Below are positions 52,058-61,338 of a DNA stretch of 64,000 bases, one piece after another (position 1 is the first letter of the stretch; every line of letters begins with the position of its first letter). Source of the stretch: Micromonospora antibiotica (GTDB lineage Bacteria > Actinomycetota > Actinomycetes > Mycobacteriales > Micromonosporaceae). The DNA lies in the NCBI RefSeq assembly GCF_017599305.1, contig NZ_JAGFWR010000009.1, positions 124,001 to 188,000 of the forward strand. Direction: 5' to 3'. The position numbers and the translations under genes are program-made. The notes below the pieces were generated by a model. The model searched no databases. It had not been told where the DNA came from and worked only from the letters and a program-made list of their open reading frames with translations.

Positions 52058-53704
52058 TCACCTTCCCGCTTTTCCCTTGGTCGCACCCGCCCCCTTGCCC
52101 GCCGCCGGGCCGGGCCCCTTGGCGGGCTTCTCGGACTTCGGCTTGGGCTTCGCCGGGCCGGCCGCGCCGGACCCGCCCTTGCCGGACGTCTTCGCCGGTT
52201 TCTTCGCCGGTGGCTTCTTCACCGTCGGCGGCTTCACCACGGGCGCGCTGCCGGCCACCCCGGATACCCGCACCCCGCAGCTCGAATCGCCGACGGCGAA
52301 CTCCAACGGCAACGGGTTGCCGCCGGTGTACCGGCCGGTCAGGGCGAGCTTCTCCGACCCGCCCGGGGCCAGCGCGGCACGGCCGGCCGCCGCGGTGACC
52401 CGGACCAGACGCCCCTCCTGGCGCACCTGGGGGGTGGGCCCGGTGACGACCTGCTGGCCGGGGAAGGCGAAACTCACCGTCCAGTCCCGCAGTTCCCGGG
52501 GACCGGTGTTGGTCAGCGTGAGCTGGGCGGCGAAGTCCTTGCCGGAGTCGCTGCGCAGCGCGTACTCGACCTCGCAGGGGATGGTGTCGGGCAACCCCAT
52601 CCGGGCCTCGGTGGGCGGTTCGACACCGCCGCTGGCCGGGCTGCGCGAGGTCACCCCCCAGATCGCCGCGGTGACGGCGACGAGGCTCGCGGCGGCCACC
52701 CCGGCCTCGATCCGGCGGCGGCGGGTGGCGGCTCGGCGGCTCCGGGTCCGACCCGAGAAGGGCAACGCGTCGGTGTCGGCCGACCAGGGCAGGATCGTGG
52801 TGCCGGCGTTGGCGAGCAACGCCGGGTCGAGCCGCCCGGGGGCCGGGGACACCGGCACGGCCGCGACCATCCCGGCCGCCGAGGCGAGGGTACGCGCCAC
52901 CTCCGAGGTCGCCGGCCGGTCCTCCGGGCGTTTGGCCAGGCAGCGGCCGACCAGCTCGACCACCTCGTCGGGGAGCCCGCGTACCGGGGGCATCGGCTCC
53001 GGGTCGTGGTACATGTGCGCCCGCAGCATCTGCGTGGTGGTGCTGGCCTGCCAGGGCAGCCTTCCGGTGAGCATCCGGTAGAGCAGCAGCCCGACGGCGT
53101 ACACGTCGGTGGCCGGGGAGACCTGGCCGTTGTCGAGGCGCTCCGGGGCGAGGTAGGCGGGGGTGCCGAGCAGGGTGCCGTCCGGCCCTTTCTCGCTCTC
53201 CCCGACCAGCGCCGAGATGCCGAAGTCGACCACCTTCACCCCGGTCGCGGTCAACATGACGTTGCCGGGGGTTACGTCCCGGTGCACCACCCCCCGGGCG
53301 TGCGCGGTGGCCAGTGCCGAGGTCACCTCGGCCCCGATGGTCACCGCCTCCCGCCAGGGCAGCTGCCCGTCGCGGCCGAGCCGCGCGGTGAGCGGACCGC
53401 CGTCCACCAGCTCCATCACCACGTACGGCACGGTCAGCCCGACCTGCTCGGACTCGCCGTAGTCGTACACGTTGGTGATGTTGGGGTGGCAGAGCCGCGC
53501 GGCGGCCTGCGCCTCGATCCTGATCCGGTGCCGGAAGGCCCGGTCGGTGGCCAGCCGGGAGGCGAGCACCTTCACCGCGACCTGCCGGCCCAGCACCTGG
53601 TCGTAGCCGCGCCACACCACGGACATGCCGCCCGCGCCGAGCTGCTCGATCAGCCGGTACCGCTCACCGAGGAGCTGGGCTGCGTTCCGGACTCCTGCAC
53701 CCAT
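52058..53704 (-). CDS. Ser/Thr protein kinase with CBM2-like outer domain
   Basis: A 548-residue membrane kinase. The kinase domain (16-280) has LGAGGMSVVWRG, K45 in VAVKVLAS, HRDVTPGN at 141-148, DFG at 160-162 and APE near 187. Position 145 is Thr where HRDxKxxN kinases have Lys. A membrane helix (about 338-355, AGVAAASLVAVTAAIWGV) is followed by an Ig-like outer domain with CEVEYALRSDSGKDFAAQLT and a DWTVSFAFPGQQVV strand, like family 2 carbohydrate-binding modules. A Lys/Pro-rich tail ends it. The ATG at 53704 lacks a clear RBS. No PASTA domain. Confidence 0.9.
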   Translation of the reverse strand: MGAGVRNAAQLLGERYRLIEQLGAGGMSVVWRGYDQVLGRQVAVKVLASRLATDRAFRHRIRIEAQAAARLCHPNITNVYDYGESEQVGLTVPYVVMELVDGGPLTARLGRDGQLPWREAVTIGAEVTSALATAHARGVVHRDVTPGNVMLTATGVKVVDFGISALVGESEKGPDGTLLGTPAYLAPERLDNGQVSPATDVYAVGLLLYRMLTGRLPWQASTTTQMLRAHMYHDPEPMPPVRGLPDEVVELVGRCLAKRPEDRPATSEVARTLASAAGMVAAVPVSPAPGRLDPALLANAGTTILPWSADTDALPFSGRTRSRRAATRRRRIEAGVAAASLVAVTAAIWGVTSRSPASGGVEPPTEARMGLPDTIPCEVEYALRSDSGKDFAAQLTLTNTGPRELRDWTVSFAFPGQQVVTGPTPQVRQEGRLVRVTAAAGRAALAPGGSEKLALTGRYTGGNPLPLEFAVGDSSCGVRVSGVAGSAPVVKPPTVKKPPAKKPAKTSGKGGSGAAGPAKPKPKSEKPAKGPGPAAGKGAGATKGKAGR

Positions 53705-53775
53705 GGTCGACCGAGTTGCCCGGGACGGCCCGACCTACACCTCGATGGTCGTAATCGGTCAGGAAAGTCACCCGA

Positions 53776-55329
53776 TCAGGCGGTCGCGAGCAGTTGGTCC
53801 ACCGGGGCGTAGTCGTCGGTCAACACCAGTGCCCCGTCGACGAACCGGGTCACCTCGCTGCCGGCGACCATGTCGGGGATCTTCGCCACGGTGCCCAGCC
53901 GGGTCCGCAGCGCGTCCAGCGGCAGCGGCGCGTCCGAGGCGACGATGAGGAAGTTGCTGCCCTGCCGCCCGGCGATCGCCTCGGGCGGCGCGACCAACGC
54001 CACATGCTCGAACTCGGCGGCCACCGTGGCCAGCTCCGAGCGGATGAACCGACCCGGCGGGTAGTCGATGACGTTCTGCACGTAGATCCCGCCGGGGCGC
54101 AGCACCCGGTCGACCTCCGCCGCCATCTCCCGGGTGGCCAGGTGCCACGGCACCACCAGGTGCCCGAAGGCGTCCCCGACGACCAGGTCCCGGCTGTCCG
54201 CCGGCTCCCCGGCGACCAGCATCCGGGCGTCGCCCACCTCCGCCCGCAGCCCCGGCCCGGTGCGGACGCCCAGCTCGCGCCGGTCCAGCTCGACCAGTTC
54301 GCCGTCGATCTCGAAGACCACGTTGTCGGTGCCCGGCCGGGTCGCGCTCAGGTAGCGGGGCATGGTGAACCCGCCCCCGCCCAGGTGCAGCGCGTCCAGC
54401 CGCTGCCCCTTCGGGGCGGCCACGTCGGCGACCGCGCCGATCCACTGGGTGTACTCGTACTCCAGGTGGGTCGGGTCGTCCAGGTCGACGTACGAGTGCT
54501 GGGCCGAGTTGAGATAGAGGGTGCGCCCACCGTCGCGGGCCGGATCACGCTCCACCCGGGCGCAGTGGTACGCGGTCTCCACGTCGCACGGGTTCGGCGC
54601 GACCGCGCTCAGCCCCGCCGCGACCAACCCGAGCACCGCCAGGGTGGCCTTCAGCCGGGCCGGACCGGGTAGCCCCGCCGCCTCCTGCCGGCGCAGGTAG
54701 ACCCCGAGCGTCAGCCCGACCACCCCGAGCGCCGCCGCCAGCCCGATCAGGATGACGGTGCTGGGCAGCGCCGCCACCAGCACGAACCCGGTGACCAGGG
54801 TGGCGGTGATGCCGCCGAGGGTGCCGATGCCGGACAGCCGCCCGACGACCTGCCCGGTGCGCCGCAGGTCGGCCAGTTGCAGCTTCACCACCAGCGGGGT
54901 GACCGCCGACAGCAGCGCCGCCGGCACGAACACGGCCAACGCGGTGAGCAGCAGGATGCCGCTGACCGCACCGCCGCGCAGCAGTTCACCGGCGTACCGG
55001 ACCACCGGCAGGGTGACGGCGGCGGCGATGCCGGCCAGGATCAGCGCCGGGGCGAGCAGCCCGCGCGGGTCCCGCCGGTCGGCCAGCCAACCACCAGTCC
55101 ACGCCCCGTACGCGATGGCGGCCAACGCGATGCCGATCACCGAGCTGGTCACCTGGAGGGTCACCCCGACGTACGGGCCGACGAGGCGCAACGAGACCGT
55201 CTCCAACACCAGCACCGCGCCACTTGCGAAGAAGACCAGGAACGCGGCGAGCCCGTTGGGCAGGGCGCGGGAGGGAACCGGCGCGGGAGGCGTCGGAGCG
55301 GTCACGACGTCGGACGATGAGCTGCTCAC
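53776..55329 (-). CDS. Spermidine-synthase-like protein with membrane domain
   Basis: A 517-residue protein. Seven or so membrane helices (residues 28-245) precede a methyltransferase-fold domain (about 255-500). The latter has LHLGGGGFTMPRYL and VVFEIDGELVELDRRELG, the aminopropyltransferase SAM-like motifs, and VVGDAFGHLVVPWHL. The substrate and membrane role are unknown. GTG 55329. The gap to the kinase gene is 71 bp. Confidence 0.85.
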   Translation of the reverse strand: MSSSSSDVVTAPTPPAPVPSRALPNGLAAFLVFFASGAVLVLETVSLRLVGPYVGVTLQVTSSVIGIALAAIAYGAWTGGWLADRRDPRGLLAPALILAGIAAAVTLPVVRYAGELLRGGAVSGILLLTALAVFVPAALLSAVTPLVVKLQLADLRRTGQVVGRLSGIGTLGGITATLVTGFVLVAALPSTVILIGLAAALGVVGLTLGVYLRRQEAAGLPGPARLKATLAVLGLVAAGLSAVAPNPCDVETAYHCARVERDPARDGGRTLYLNSAQHSYVDLDDPTHLEYEYTQWIGAVADVAAPKGQRLDALHLGGGGFTMPRYLSATRPGTDNVVFEIDGELVELDRRELGVRTGPGLRAEVGDARMLVAGEPADSRDLVVGDAFGHLVVPWHLATREMAAEVDRVLRPGGIYVQNVIDYPPGRFIRSELATVAAEFEHVALVAPPEAIAGRQGSNFLIVASDAPLPLDALRTRLGTVAKIPDMVAGSEVTRFVDGALVLTDDYAPVDQLLATA

Positions 55330-55365
55330 CGTCGCGATGCTACGTCCCGTTCCTGGGCCCCACGG

Positions 55366-56379
55366 TCAGTACATCGAAAGATGAACATGGTTTGTGTGGT
55401 CGGCGGCCGGGCTGCCCGACCCGCTGTACGCCCGCCAACCCGTGTTCGGCATCCAGATCTGCCGGTACCAGATCACGTAGAGCACGCCGAGCCGGTTGGC
55501 GTTGTTCTTGAAGTAGTTGGCCAGGCTGTCGCCGTACGCCTTGTCCCCGCCGGTGGCCGTCTCGTCCTTGAAGCCACTGGTGGCGGCCGAGAAGTCGCAG
55601 GCCCGACCCTTCGGGTGCTCGCCGCCCCCGCCGCTGCGGTGGCAGGACACGAACCGCTTGTAGCCGGCGGCCTTGGCCTGCTGCATGGCGTGCAGGGTGC
55701 GCGGGGTGATGCAGCCGGACGTGGTCGGGTCGTTCACCGAACACGACTCGCCCGGCCACGACCCGTCGGAGTTGCGCGGGGCCGGCGCGGCCGAACTCGA
55801 CCCGCCGCTGAAGCCGGCGCTGCTGCCCGAGCTGACGGTGGCCAGGGCGCGCTCGGCGTCCCGCTTCTTCTTCGCCAGCGTGGCGAGCTGCTTCTGCTGC
55901 TCGCGGACCTCGGCGTTGATGGCGAGGGTGGCCTCGGCGGCGGTCTGCCGCGCCTCGGCGAGGGCACGGAGCTGCTTGCCGTCCCGCTGGGCCATCATGT
56001 CCAGGTCGGCGGCGCGCTTGAGGAACGCCTCCGGGTTTGCCGTGTTGAGCAGCATCGACGTCGGCGTCAACCGGCCCACCCGGTAGGACTGCGCGGCCAC
56101 CTCGCCCACCTGGACGGTCAGCTCACCCAACCGGCCCTCGACCACCTTCAACTCGGCGGCCAGCGCGGTCTGCCGCCGCTTGGAGCTGTCCAGCTTGGCC
56201 TTGGCCTCGATGTGCCCCTTCGCCGCCGCCGTCAGCGCATCCTTGAGCTGCTTGGTGCCACCCTCACCGGGCTCCGCCGAGGCGGGCACCGCGCCGACAC
56301 CGAGCAGCAGCGCCAGCGCGGCGAGCAGCACGGTCAACGGCCGACGCACGCGTGGCCGGGTCAGGCTGGTCCTGGGCAC
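55366..56379 (-). CDS. Secreted coiled-coil protein with C-terminal ARB-07466-like domain
   Basis: A 337-residue exported protein: signal peptide (to about residue 35), helical coiled coil (40-185, with QVGEVAAQSYRVGRLTPTSM, as in Rpf/NlpC-type linkers), Ser/Gly linker, and a C-terminal domain with TSGCITPRTLHAMQQAKAAG, EHPKGRACDFSA and DHTNHVHLSMY. The last domain is the metal-binding DD-carboxypeptidase-like fold. It probably acts on the cell wall. GTG 56379 has AAGGA about eight bases upstream. Confidence 0.82.
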   Translation of the reverse strand: MPRTSLTRPRVRRPLTVLLAALALLLGVGAVPASAEPGEGGTKQLKDALTAAAKGHIEAKAKLDSSKRRQTALAAELKVVEGRLGELTVQVGEVAAQSYRVGRLTPTSMLLNTANPEAFLKRAADLDMMAQRDGKQLRALAEARQTAAEATLAINAEVREQQKQLATLAKKKRDAERALATVSSGSSAGFSGGSSSAAPAPRNSDGSWPGESCSVNDPTTSGCITPRTLHAMQQAKAAGYKRFVSCHRSGGGGEHPKGRACDFSAATSGFKDETATGGDKAYGDSLANYFKNNANRLGVLYVIWYRQIWMPNTGWRAYSGSGSPAADHTNHVHLSMY

Positions 56380-56732
56380 GGAGGTTGTCCTTCCCTCTGC
56401 CGCCGACGCCCGCCACAGGGCCGGTACGGCGGCGGTCCCGCCGGCCCCGGTTGGCGGCCTGGGGGCGGAGACCGCCGGTCACACTACCGCAATCACGCCC
56501 GGTGACCAGGCCCGTGACGACACCGGACAGCAACGCTCGACACGGCGTGTCGAGCCGGTCGCCGAGAGTCCATCTCATCGATCCCTCAGCCACCCCCGGG
56601 GCGGCCCACCGCCCGGCTCGACCGACCCCGCCACCCGGGCCGGGCGGCCCGTCCGTCCCACGCCCGGCGACCCGCCACACCGGCCGGGCGGCCCCACCGC
56701 CCGGCACCCACGAACGTGCAGGCGGTGGGCGG
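56380..56732. other. 353-bp gap with a 9-bp palindrome
   Basis: GCTCGACAC (56535-56543) pairs exactly with GTGTCGAGC (56547-56555) around a 3-base loop. It could be an operator for the secreted protein. The rest is GC-rich with no gene I can support. Confidence 0.45.
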
Positions 56733-57539
56733 TCAGTCGCCGAGCAGGGCGGCGCGGACCTCGTGCCAGGTCTGCTCGTCGGAGGCGACCAGCAGCCCAT
56801 GCCCGTCGTCGGCCGGGTGGTAGTCGGTGCCGTCGAAGCGGCGGGCCACCCCACCCGCCTCGCGCACCAGCAGCGCACCGGGGAGATGGTCCCAAGGCAG
56901 GGTCCGCCAGAACAGGACGAACTGCTGGTCACCGGTGAGCAGGTCGAGGTACTCCCGGCCGGCGCAGTGCTGACCGGGCAGCAGCTCCCCGATCCGGCCC
57001 TCGCCCGCCGCCACCCGGTCCCGGGTGGCCCGGGGCAGGTACTGGACCATCGCGGTGCCCCGCAGCCGCTCCGGCGGCACGACCGGGGTCTTGCGTACCG
57101 GCCGGCCGTCCAACCGGGTCCCGGCCCCGGCCCGGGCCACGGCCATCGTCTCCGCCAGCGGGTCGAACACCCACGAGGCGACCGGCTCACCGTCGGTGAG
57201 CAGGGCCACCATCAGCGCGAACGGTCGGCGGCCGGCGGCGAAGTTGCCCGTACCGTCGACCGGGTCGACCACCCACACGTCGCCGCCGCCGCGCAGGTGC
57301 CGCAGCAACGACCCGTCCGCGGCCACCGCCTCCTCGCCGACGACCAGCGACCCCGGCAGCAGCCGGCGCAACTCCGCCGAGATCCGCTCCTCGGCCCGCT
57401 GGTCGGCGACGGTGACCAGGTCACCCGGTGCCTTCTCGATGACGTCGGCGTCGTCCAGCTTGCGGAACAGCGGCAACACCACGTCCGCCGCGGTCTCCCG
57501 CAGCAGCGTGCCGACGTCGGCGAGCAGTTGGTCAGCCAC
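56733..57539 (-). CDS. Inositol-monophosphatase family protein
   Basis: A 268-residue Mg2+-dependent phosphatase. Metal ligands are in VVGEEAVAADG, VWVVDPVDGTGNFAAG and TLPWDHLPGALLVREAGG. Members act on inositol, histidinol or 3'-phosphoadenosine phosphates; I cannot pick one. The start GTG 57539 overlaps the response-regulator stop by 8 bp. Confidence 0.92.
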   Translation of the reverse strand: MADQLLADVGTLLRETAADVVLPLFRKLDDADVIEKAPGDLVTVADQRAEERISAELRRLLPGSLVVGEEAVAADGSLLRHLRGGGDVWVVDPVDGTGNFAAGRRPFALMVALLTDGEPVASWVFDPLAETMAVARAGAGTRLDGRPVRKTPVVPPERLRGTAMVQYLPRATRDRVAAGEGRIGELLPGQHCAGREYLDLLTGDQQFVLFWRTLPWDHLPGALLVREAGGVARRFDGTDYHPADDGHGLLVASDEQTWHEVRAALLGD

Positions 57540-57984
57540 GAGGCGGCAGCTTCACCACGCTGACGAAGAACTCGTCGATCTGACGGACCACCGAGATGAA
57601 ACGCTCGAAGTCCACCGGCTTGGTCACGTAGGCGTTGGCGTGCAACTGGTAGCTGCGCAGGATGTCCTCGTCGGCCTGGGAGGTGGTGAGCACCACCACC
57701 GGGATGCGGCGCAGTTGCTCGTCGTTCTTGATCTCCTCCAGCACCTCCCGGCCGTCGCGGCGCGGCAGGTTCAGGTCGAGCAGGATCAGGTCCGGGGTCA
57801 CCGCGTCCGCGTACCGGCCCTCGCGCCGCAGGTAGGCCAGCGCCTCGGCGCCGTCGGAGACGACGGTCAGCCGGTTGCGGAGCTTGTGCTCCTCGAATGC
57901 CTCCTGGGTCATCAGCACGTCACCCGGATCGTCCTCGACCAGCAGGACCTCGATCGGGCTCTTGCCGTCCGCCGGCGCGGTCAT
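57532..57984 (-). CDS. Single-domain response regulator
   Basis: A 150-residue receiver protein, Rcp1-like. Acidic residues are in VLLVEDDPGDVLM, the phosphorylated Asp in LILLDLNLPRRDGREVLEEI, Thr in VVLTTSQADEDI, and Lys in YVTKPVDFERF. No output domain. Start ATG 57984 overlaps the kinase stop (ATGA), preceded by AAGGAGG. It is probably the partner of the adjacent histidine kinase. Confidence 0.95.
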   Translation of the reverse strand: MTAPADGKSPIEVLLVEDDPGDVLMTQEAFEEHKLRNRLTVVSDGAEALAYLRREGRYADAVTPDLILLDLNLPRRDGREVLEEIKNDEQLRRIPVVVLTTSQADEDILRSYQLHANAYVTKPVDFERFISVVRQIDEFFVSVVKLPPRG

Positions 57985-59855
57985 CCCACCCCCTCCTTCG
58001 TACCACCCGTGGTGCCGTGCCCCGGCGGCCCGCCGGGTGGGTCCTCGTCCTGCGTGCCGCCCGACTGTCGGCCGACCGGGATCGGCCGGTCCGCCGGCCC
58101 GGTGTCCCCGGCCGGGCGGGACGCGGCGTCGTCGTCGGACGTCGTCGCCGTGCCGTCCCCGTCGGGCGCTGCCGGGGCGTCCCCGTCGGAGCCTGCCGGG
58201 GCGTCTCCCTCGGGCGTCACCGTGGCGTCCCCGTCGGGCCCTGCCGGGGCGTCCGCACCGGTTGCCGCCGCCGGGCCCGCCTCGGCGGCGGCCTTCGCCG
58301 CCTCGACGTCCTCCGGCCGGGCCGGGAGGGTGAACCGGATCGCGGTCCCCTCGGCCCGGTCGGTGTCCACCCAGACCCGACCGCCGTGATATTCGACGAT
58401 CTTCTTGACGATGGCCAGGCCGATGCCGGTGCCCGGGTAGGCGTCCTTGGCGTGCAGCCGCTGGAAGATCACGAAAATCTTGTCGGCGAACTCGGGCTCG
58501 ATGCCGATGCCGTTGTCCTCGCAGGTGATCTCCCACTCGGCGTCGACCAACCGGGCCGAGACCCGCACCTTCGGCGTGACGTCCGGGCGGCGGAACTTCA
58601 CCGAGTTGCTGACCAGGTTGACCAGCAGGTTGGTGAGCAGCGGCTCCTCGCCCCGGATCACCGGCAGCTCGCCCCAGGTCAGCTCGGCGTCGGCGTACTG
58701 CCTGCCCGGCTCGGTCTGGCTGGCCACGTCGCCCATCACCCGGTTGAGGTCGACGTCGACGAAACCGGTGGTGAGCCGGCCGATCCGGGAGAACGCCAAC
58801 AGGTCGTTGATCAGACGCTGCATCCGCTGCGCGCCGTCGACGGCGAACGCGATGTACTGGTCGGCCCGCTCGTCGAGCTGACCGGCGTACCGTCGCTGGA
58901 GCAGCTGGCAGAAGCTGGCCACCTTGCGCAACGGCTCCTGCAGGTCGTGCGAGGCGACGTAGGCGAACTGCTCCAGGTCACGGTTGGAGCGGGTCAGCTC
59001 CTCGGCCTGCTTCTGCAACTGGCTGTTGACCCACTCGATGTTCTCCCGGGCGGCCCGCACCTCCGCCAGGTCCTTCGCGATCTTCTGCCGCATCACGTCC
59101 ACGTCGTCGGCGAGCCGACGGAACTCCGGCGGCCCCGTCCCGGCGATGTGGTGCTGGTAGTCACCGGCGGCGACCTCCCGCACCTGCTGGGCCAGGCCGG
59201 TCAGCGGCCGGATCACCATCCGCTCCAGGGAGAGCAGCATCAGGGTGCCGGCGAGCACCACCACCACCGCCGCGACGATCAGCAGCATCACCAGCATGTT
59301 GCCGGTCCGCTCGATGTCCCGGGCGCCCTTCTCCCGCTCGGCCAGGATCGCCGCCTGGAGGTCACCCACCGACGCCCGGATCTGGTCGAACTCCTGCCGG
59401 GCCTGGGCGGTGATCAACGCCTGGCCGGCGGCCGTGCCGCTGCTCCCGGTGGTCGCGATCACCGGCTCGGCCACCGTCCGCCGCCAGTCCGCCGCCTGCT
59501 GCTGCGCGGTGCGCAGCGCACCGGCGACCGCCGGATAGTCACGGCTCAGGTCGGCGATCGTGGCGGCCACGTCGCGCTCCTGCCGCACCCCCTGCTCGTA
59601 CGGGGCCAGGTCGGCACGGTTGCCGCTGACCGCGTACCCCCGGATGCCGGTCTCCTGGTCGAGCAGCGCGTTGAGCATCTCCTGCCCCTGCACCCGCAGC
59701 GGGCCGGTGCGGGTGAGCAGCGCGTCGGTGTAGGCGCGGTTCTTCGCCGCCACCACCGCCTCGGCCACGGCCAACCCGACCAGCAGCACGCCGACCACGG
59801 CCAGCAACGCCAGCACCCGACGACGCAGGGTCCACCCCCGGCGGTACGTGTTCAC
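57981..59855 (-). CDS. Sensor histidine kinase with CHASE3 and HAMP domains
   Basis: A 624-residue sensor: membrane helix (14-35), extracellular CHASE3-like domain (about 40-185, DQETGIRGYAVSGNRADLAP), second helix (about 190-212), HAMP, coiled coil, HisKA with ASHDLQEPLRKVASFCQLL, then HATPase (SNSVKFRRPDV, EDNGIGIEPEFADKIF, GTGIGLAIVKKIVE). The last ~120 residues are Pro/Gly/Asp repeats (DGDAPAGSDGDAPAAPDGD), odd for a kinase. The stop overlaps the response regulator start. Confidence 0.95.
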   Translation of the reverse strand: MNTYRRGWTLRRRVLALLAVVGVLLVGLAVAEAVVAAKNRAYTDALLTRTGPLRVQGQEMLNALLDQETGIRGYAVSGNRADLAPYEQGVRQERDVAATIADLSRDYPAVAGALRTAQQQAADWRRTVAEPVIATTGSSGTAAGQALITAQARQEFDQIRASVGDLQAAILAEREKGARDIERTGNMLVMLLIVAAVVVVLAGTLMLLSLERMVIRPLTGLAQQVREVAAGDYQHHIAGTGPPEFRRLADDVDVMRQKIAKDLAEVRAARENIEWVNSQLQKQAEELTRSNRDLEQFAYVASHDLQEPLRKVASFCQLLQRRYAGQLDERADQYIAFAVDGAQRMQRLINDLLAFSRIGRLTTGFVDVDLNRVMGDVASQTEPGRQYADAELTWGELPVIRGEEPLLTNLLVNLVSNSVKFRRPDVTPKVRVSARLVDAEWEITCEDNGIGIEPEFADKIFVIFQRLHAKDAYPGTGIGLAIVKKIVEYHGGRVWVDTDRAEGTAIRFTLPARPEDVEAAKAAAEAGPAAATGADAPAGPDGDATVTPEGDAPAGSDGDAPAAPDGDGTATTSDDDAASRPAGDTGPADRPIPVGRQSGGTQDEDPPGGPPGHGTTGGTKEGVG

Positions 59856-61180
59856 CGGCCACCGCCCCGGCTGACCAGCAGCATGGCGACGTCGTCGGCG
59901 AGCGGCCCCCCGTTGATCTGCTCGGCCCGACCGACCAGCCAGGCGGGCAGCTCGGACAGCGGCACGGCGTGGTTGGCGCGCTCCTGGAGCAGGCCGGTCA
60001 GCCCGTCGACGTCCAACCGGTCGTCGCCGTCACCCACCCGCCCCTCGATGAGGCCGTCGGTGTACATCAGCAGGGACCAGTCATCGGTGTCGAACTCCAG
60101 GTCGAACGCGACGGGACGGCGGGGTCGTACGCCGAGCAGCAGGCCCCCACGGGCCGGGACGGGCGCGACCTTGCCGCCGGACAGCAGCAGTGGCGGCGGG
60201 TGACCGGCCAGCCGGACGGTGGCCCGGTTGGCGGCCAGGTCGAGCCGGACGGTGGCGACGGTGGCGAAGATCTCCTGGAGCCGGCGCTCGCTCATCAGCA
60301 CCTGTTCCAGGGCGGGCAGCACCTCGTCGTCGGGCACCCGGGCCAGGATCAACGCCCGCCAGGCGACCCGCAGCTCGACGCCGAGCGCGGCCTCGTCCAC
60401 CCCGTGCCCGCAGACGTCGCCGACGATCAGGTCGACCCGGTCCGGCTGGGTCTGCACCACGTCGAAGAAGTCCCCGCCGATCAGCGCCGCGTGCCGGCCC
60501 GGCCGGTAGAAGGTGTGCACCGCCACCTCGTCGGTGGTCATCAGCGGCTGGGGCAGCAGGCCCCGTTCCAGGCGGGCCGACTCGGCCTGGCGCAGCTCGA
60601 CCTCGCGCAGCCGGCGGGCGTTCTCGTCGGCCCGTTTGCGTTCCACCGCGTAGCGCAGGGCGCGGGTCAGTAGCACCCCGTCGACCTGCCCCTTGACCAG
60701 GTAGTCCTGGGCGCCCTCGGCGACCGCGACGATGCCGAGGTGCTCGTCGGAGCGGCCGGTCAGCACGCAGACCGCCGCGCCGCTGGACATCTCCAGCACC
60801 CGGCGCAGCCCGTCGAGGCCCTGCGCGTCGGGCAGCCCGAGGTCGAGCAGCACGCAGTCGACGCCGGCGATGCGCCGCCGGGCCTCGCTGAGGCTGGTGG
60901 CGACCAGCAGGTCGATCATCGAGTTGGTCTCGGCGAGCAGCTCGCCGACCAGGAAGGCGTCGCCCTCGTCGTCCTCGACCAGCAGCACCCGCAGCCGTTC
61001 ACCCGGCGGCAGGTTGGGGTGCGGCCCCAGCCCGCCGTGCGGGTACGGCGCGACGGAGGGCCCGGCCGAGCCAGGCCCCCGGTGCGACCGGGTCACCGCC
61101 GCGAGACGCGGGAGTTCGCTGGTGATGTCGGGCTCCTTCCGAGTGCCCTGCTGATCCTGTATTAGACAACGGTCGCACAC
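59852..61180 (-). CDS. Receiver-PP2C (SpoIIE-type) phosphatase
   Basis: Up to 442 residues: a receiver domain (residues about 63-185, LLVEDDEGDAFLVGELL; VDCVLLDLGLPDAQGLDGLRR) and a PP2C/SpoIIE phosphatase domain (GGDFFDVVQTQPDRVDLIVGDVCGHGVDEA; ADDVAMLL). The outer start is GTG 61180, but it lacks an RBS. A GGAAGGAG lies six bases before an ATC at 61126, and GTG 61096 is another choice. The stop overlaps the histidine kinase start, so this is the first gene of the operon. It probably controls an unseen anti-sigma partner. Confidence 0.92.
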   Translation of the reverse strand: MCDRCLIQDQQGTRKEPDITSELPRLAAVTRSHRGPGSAGPSVAPYPHGGLGPHPNLPPGERLRVLLVEDDEGDAFLVGELLAETNSMIDLLVATSLSEARRRIAGVDCVLLDLGLPDAQGLDGLRRVLEMSSGAAVCVLTGRSDEHLGIVAVAEGAQDYLVKGQVDGVLLTRALRYAVERKRADENARRLREVELRQAESARLERGLLPQPLMTTDEVAVHTFYRPGRHAALIGGDFFDVVQTQPDRVDLIVGDVCGHGVDEAALGVELRVAWRALILARVPDDEVLPALEQVLMSERRLQEIFATVATVRLDLAANRATVRLAGHPPPLLLSGGKVAPVPARGGLLLGVRPRRPVAFDLEFDTDDWSLLMYTDGLIEGRVGDGDDRLDVDGLTGLLQERANHAVPLSELPAWLVGRAEQINGGPLADDVAMLLVSRGGGR

Positions 61181-61190
61181 AACACGGTCC
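61158..61190 (-). promoter_or_regulatory. Candidate promoter for the PP2C-kinase operon
   Basis: On the minus strand TTGTGT is followed by 17 bases and CAGGAT. These lie just inside the longest frame of the PP2C gene, which argues that the outermost start is wrong. A TAATAC also occurs here. By eye only. Confidence 0.35.
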
Positions 61191-61338
61191 GCCCGGTCCG
61201 GGCGTTCCCGGGCAAGGCCGTCACCAGGTGAGCGTCCGGGCAGCGGCCAGCGTCACGGTTCGGTTCCGGTACGCCCCGGCTGCGCCCCGGCGGGGGCAGG
61301 ATGGTGCACCACCTCCGCACCACCCCCGAGGAGTTCCC

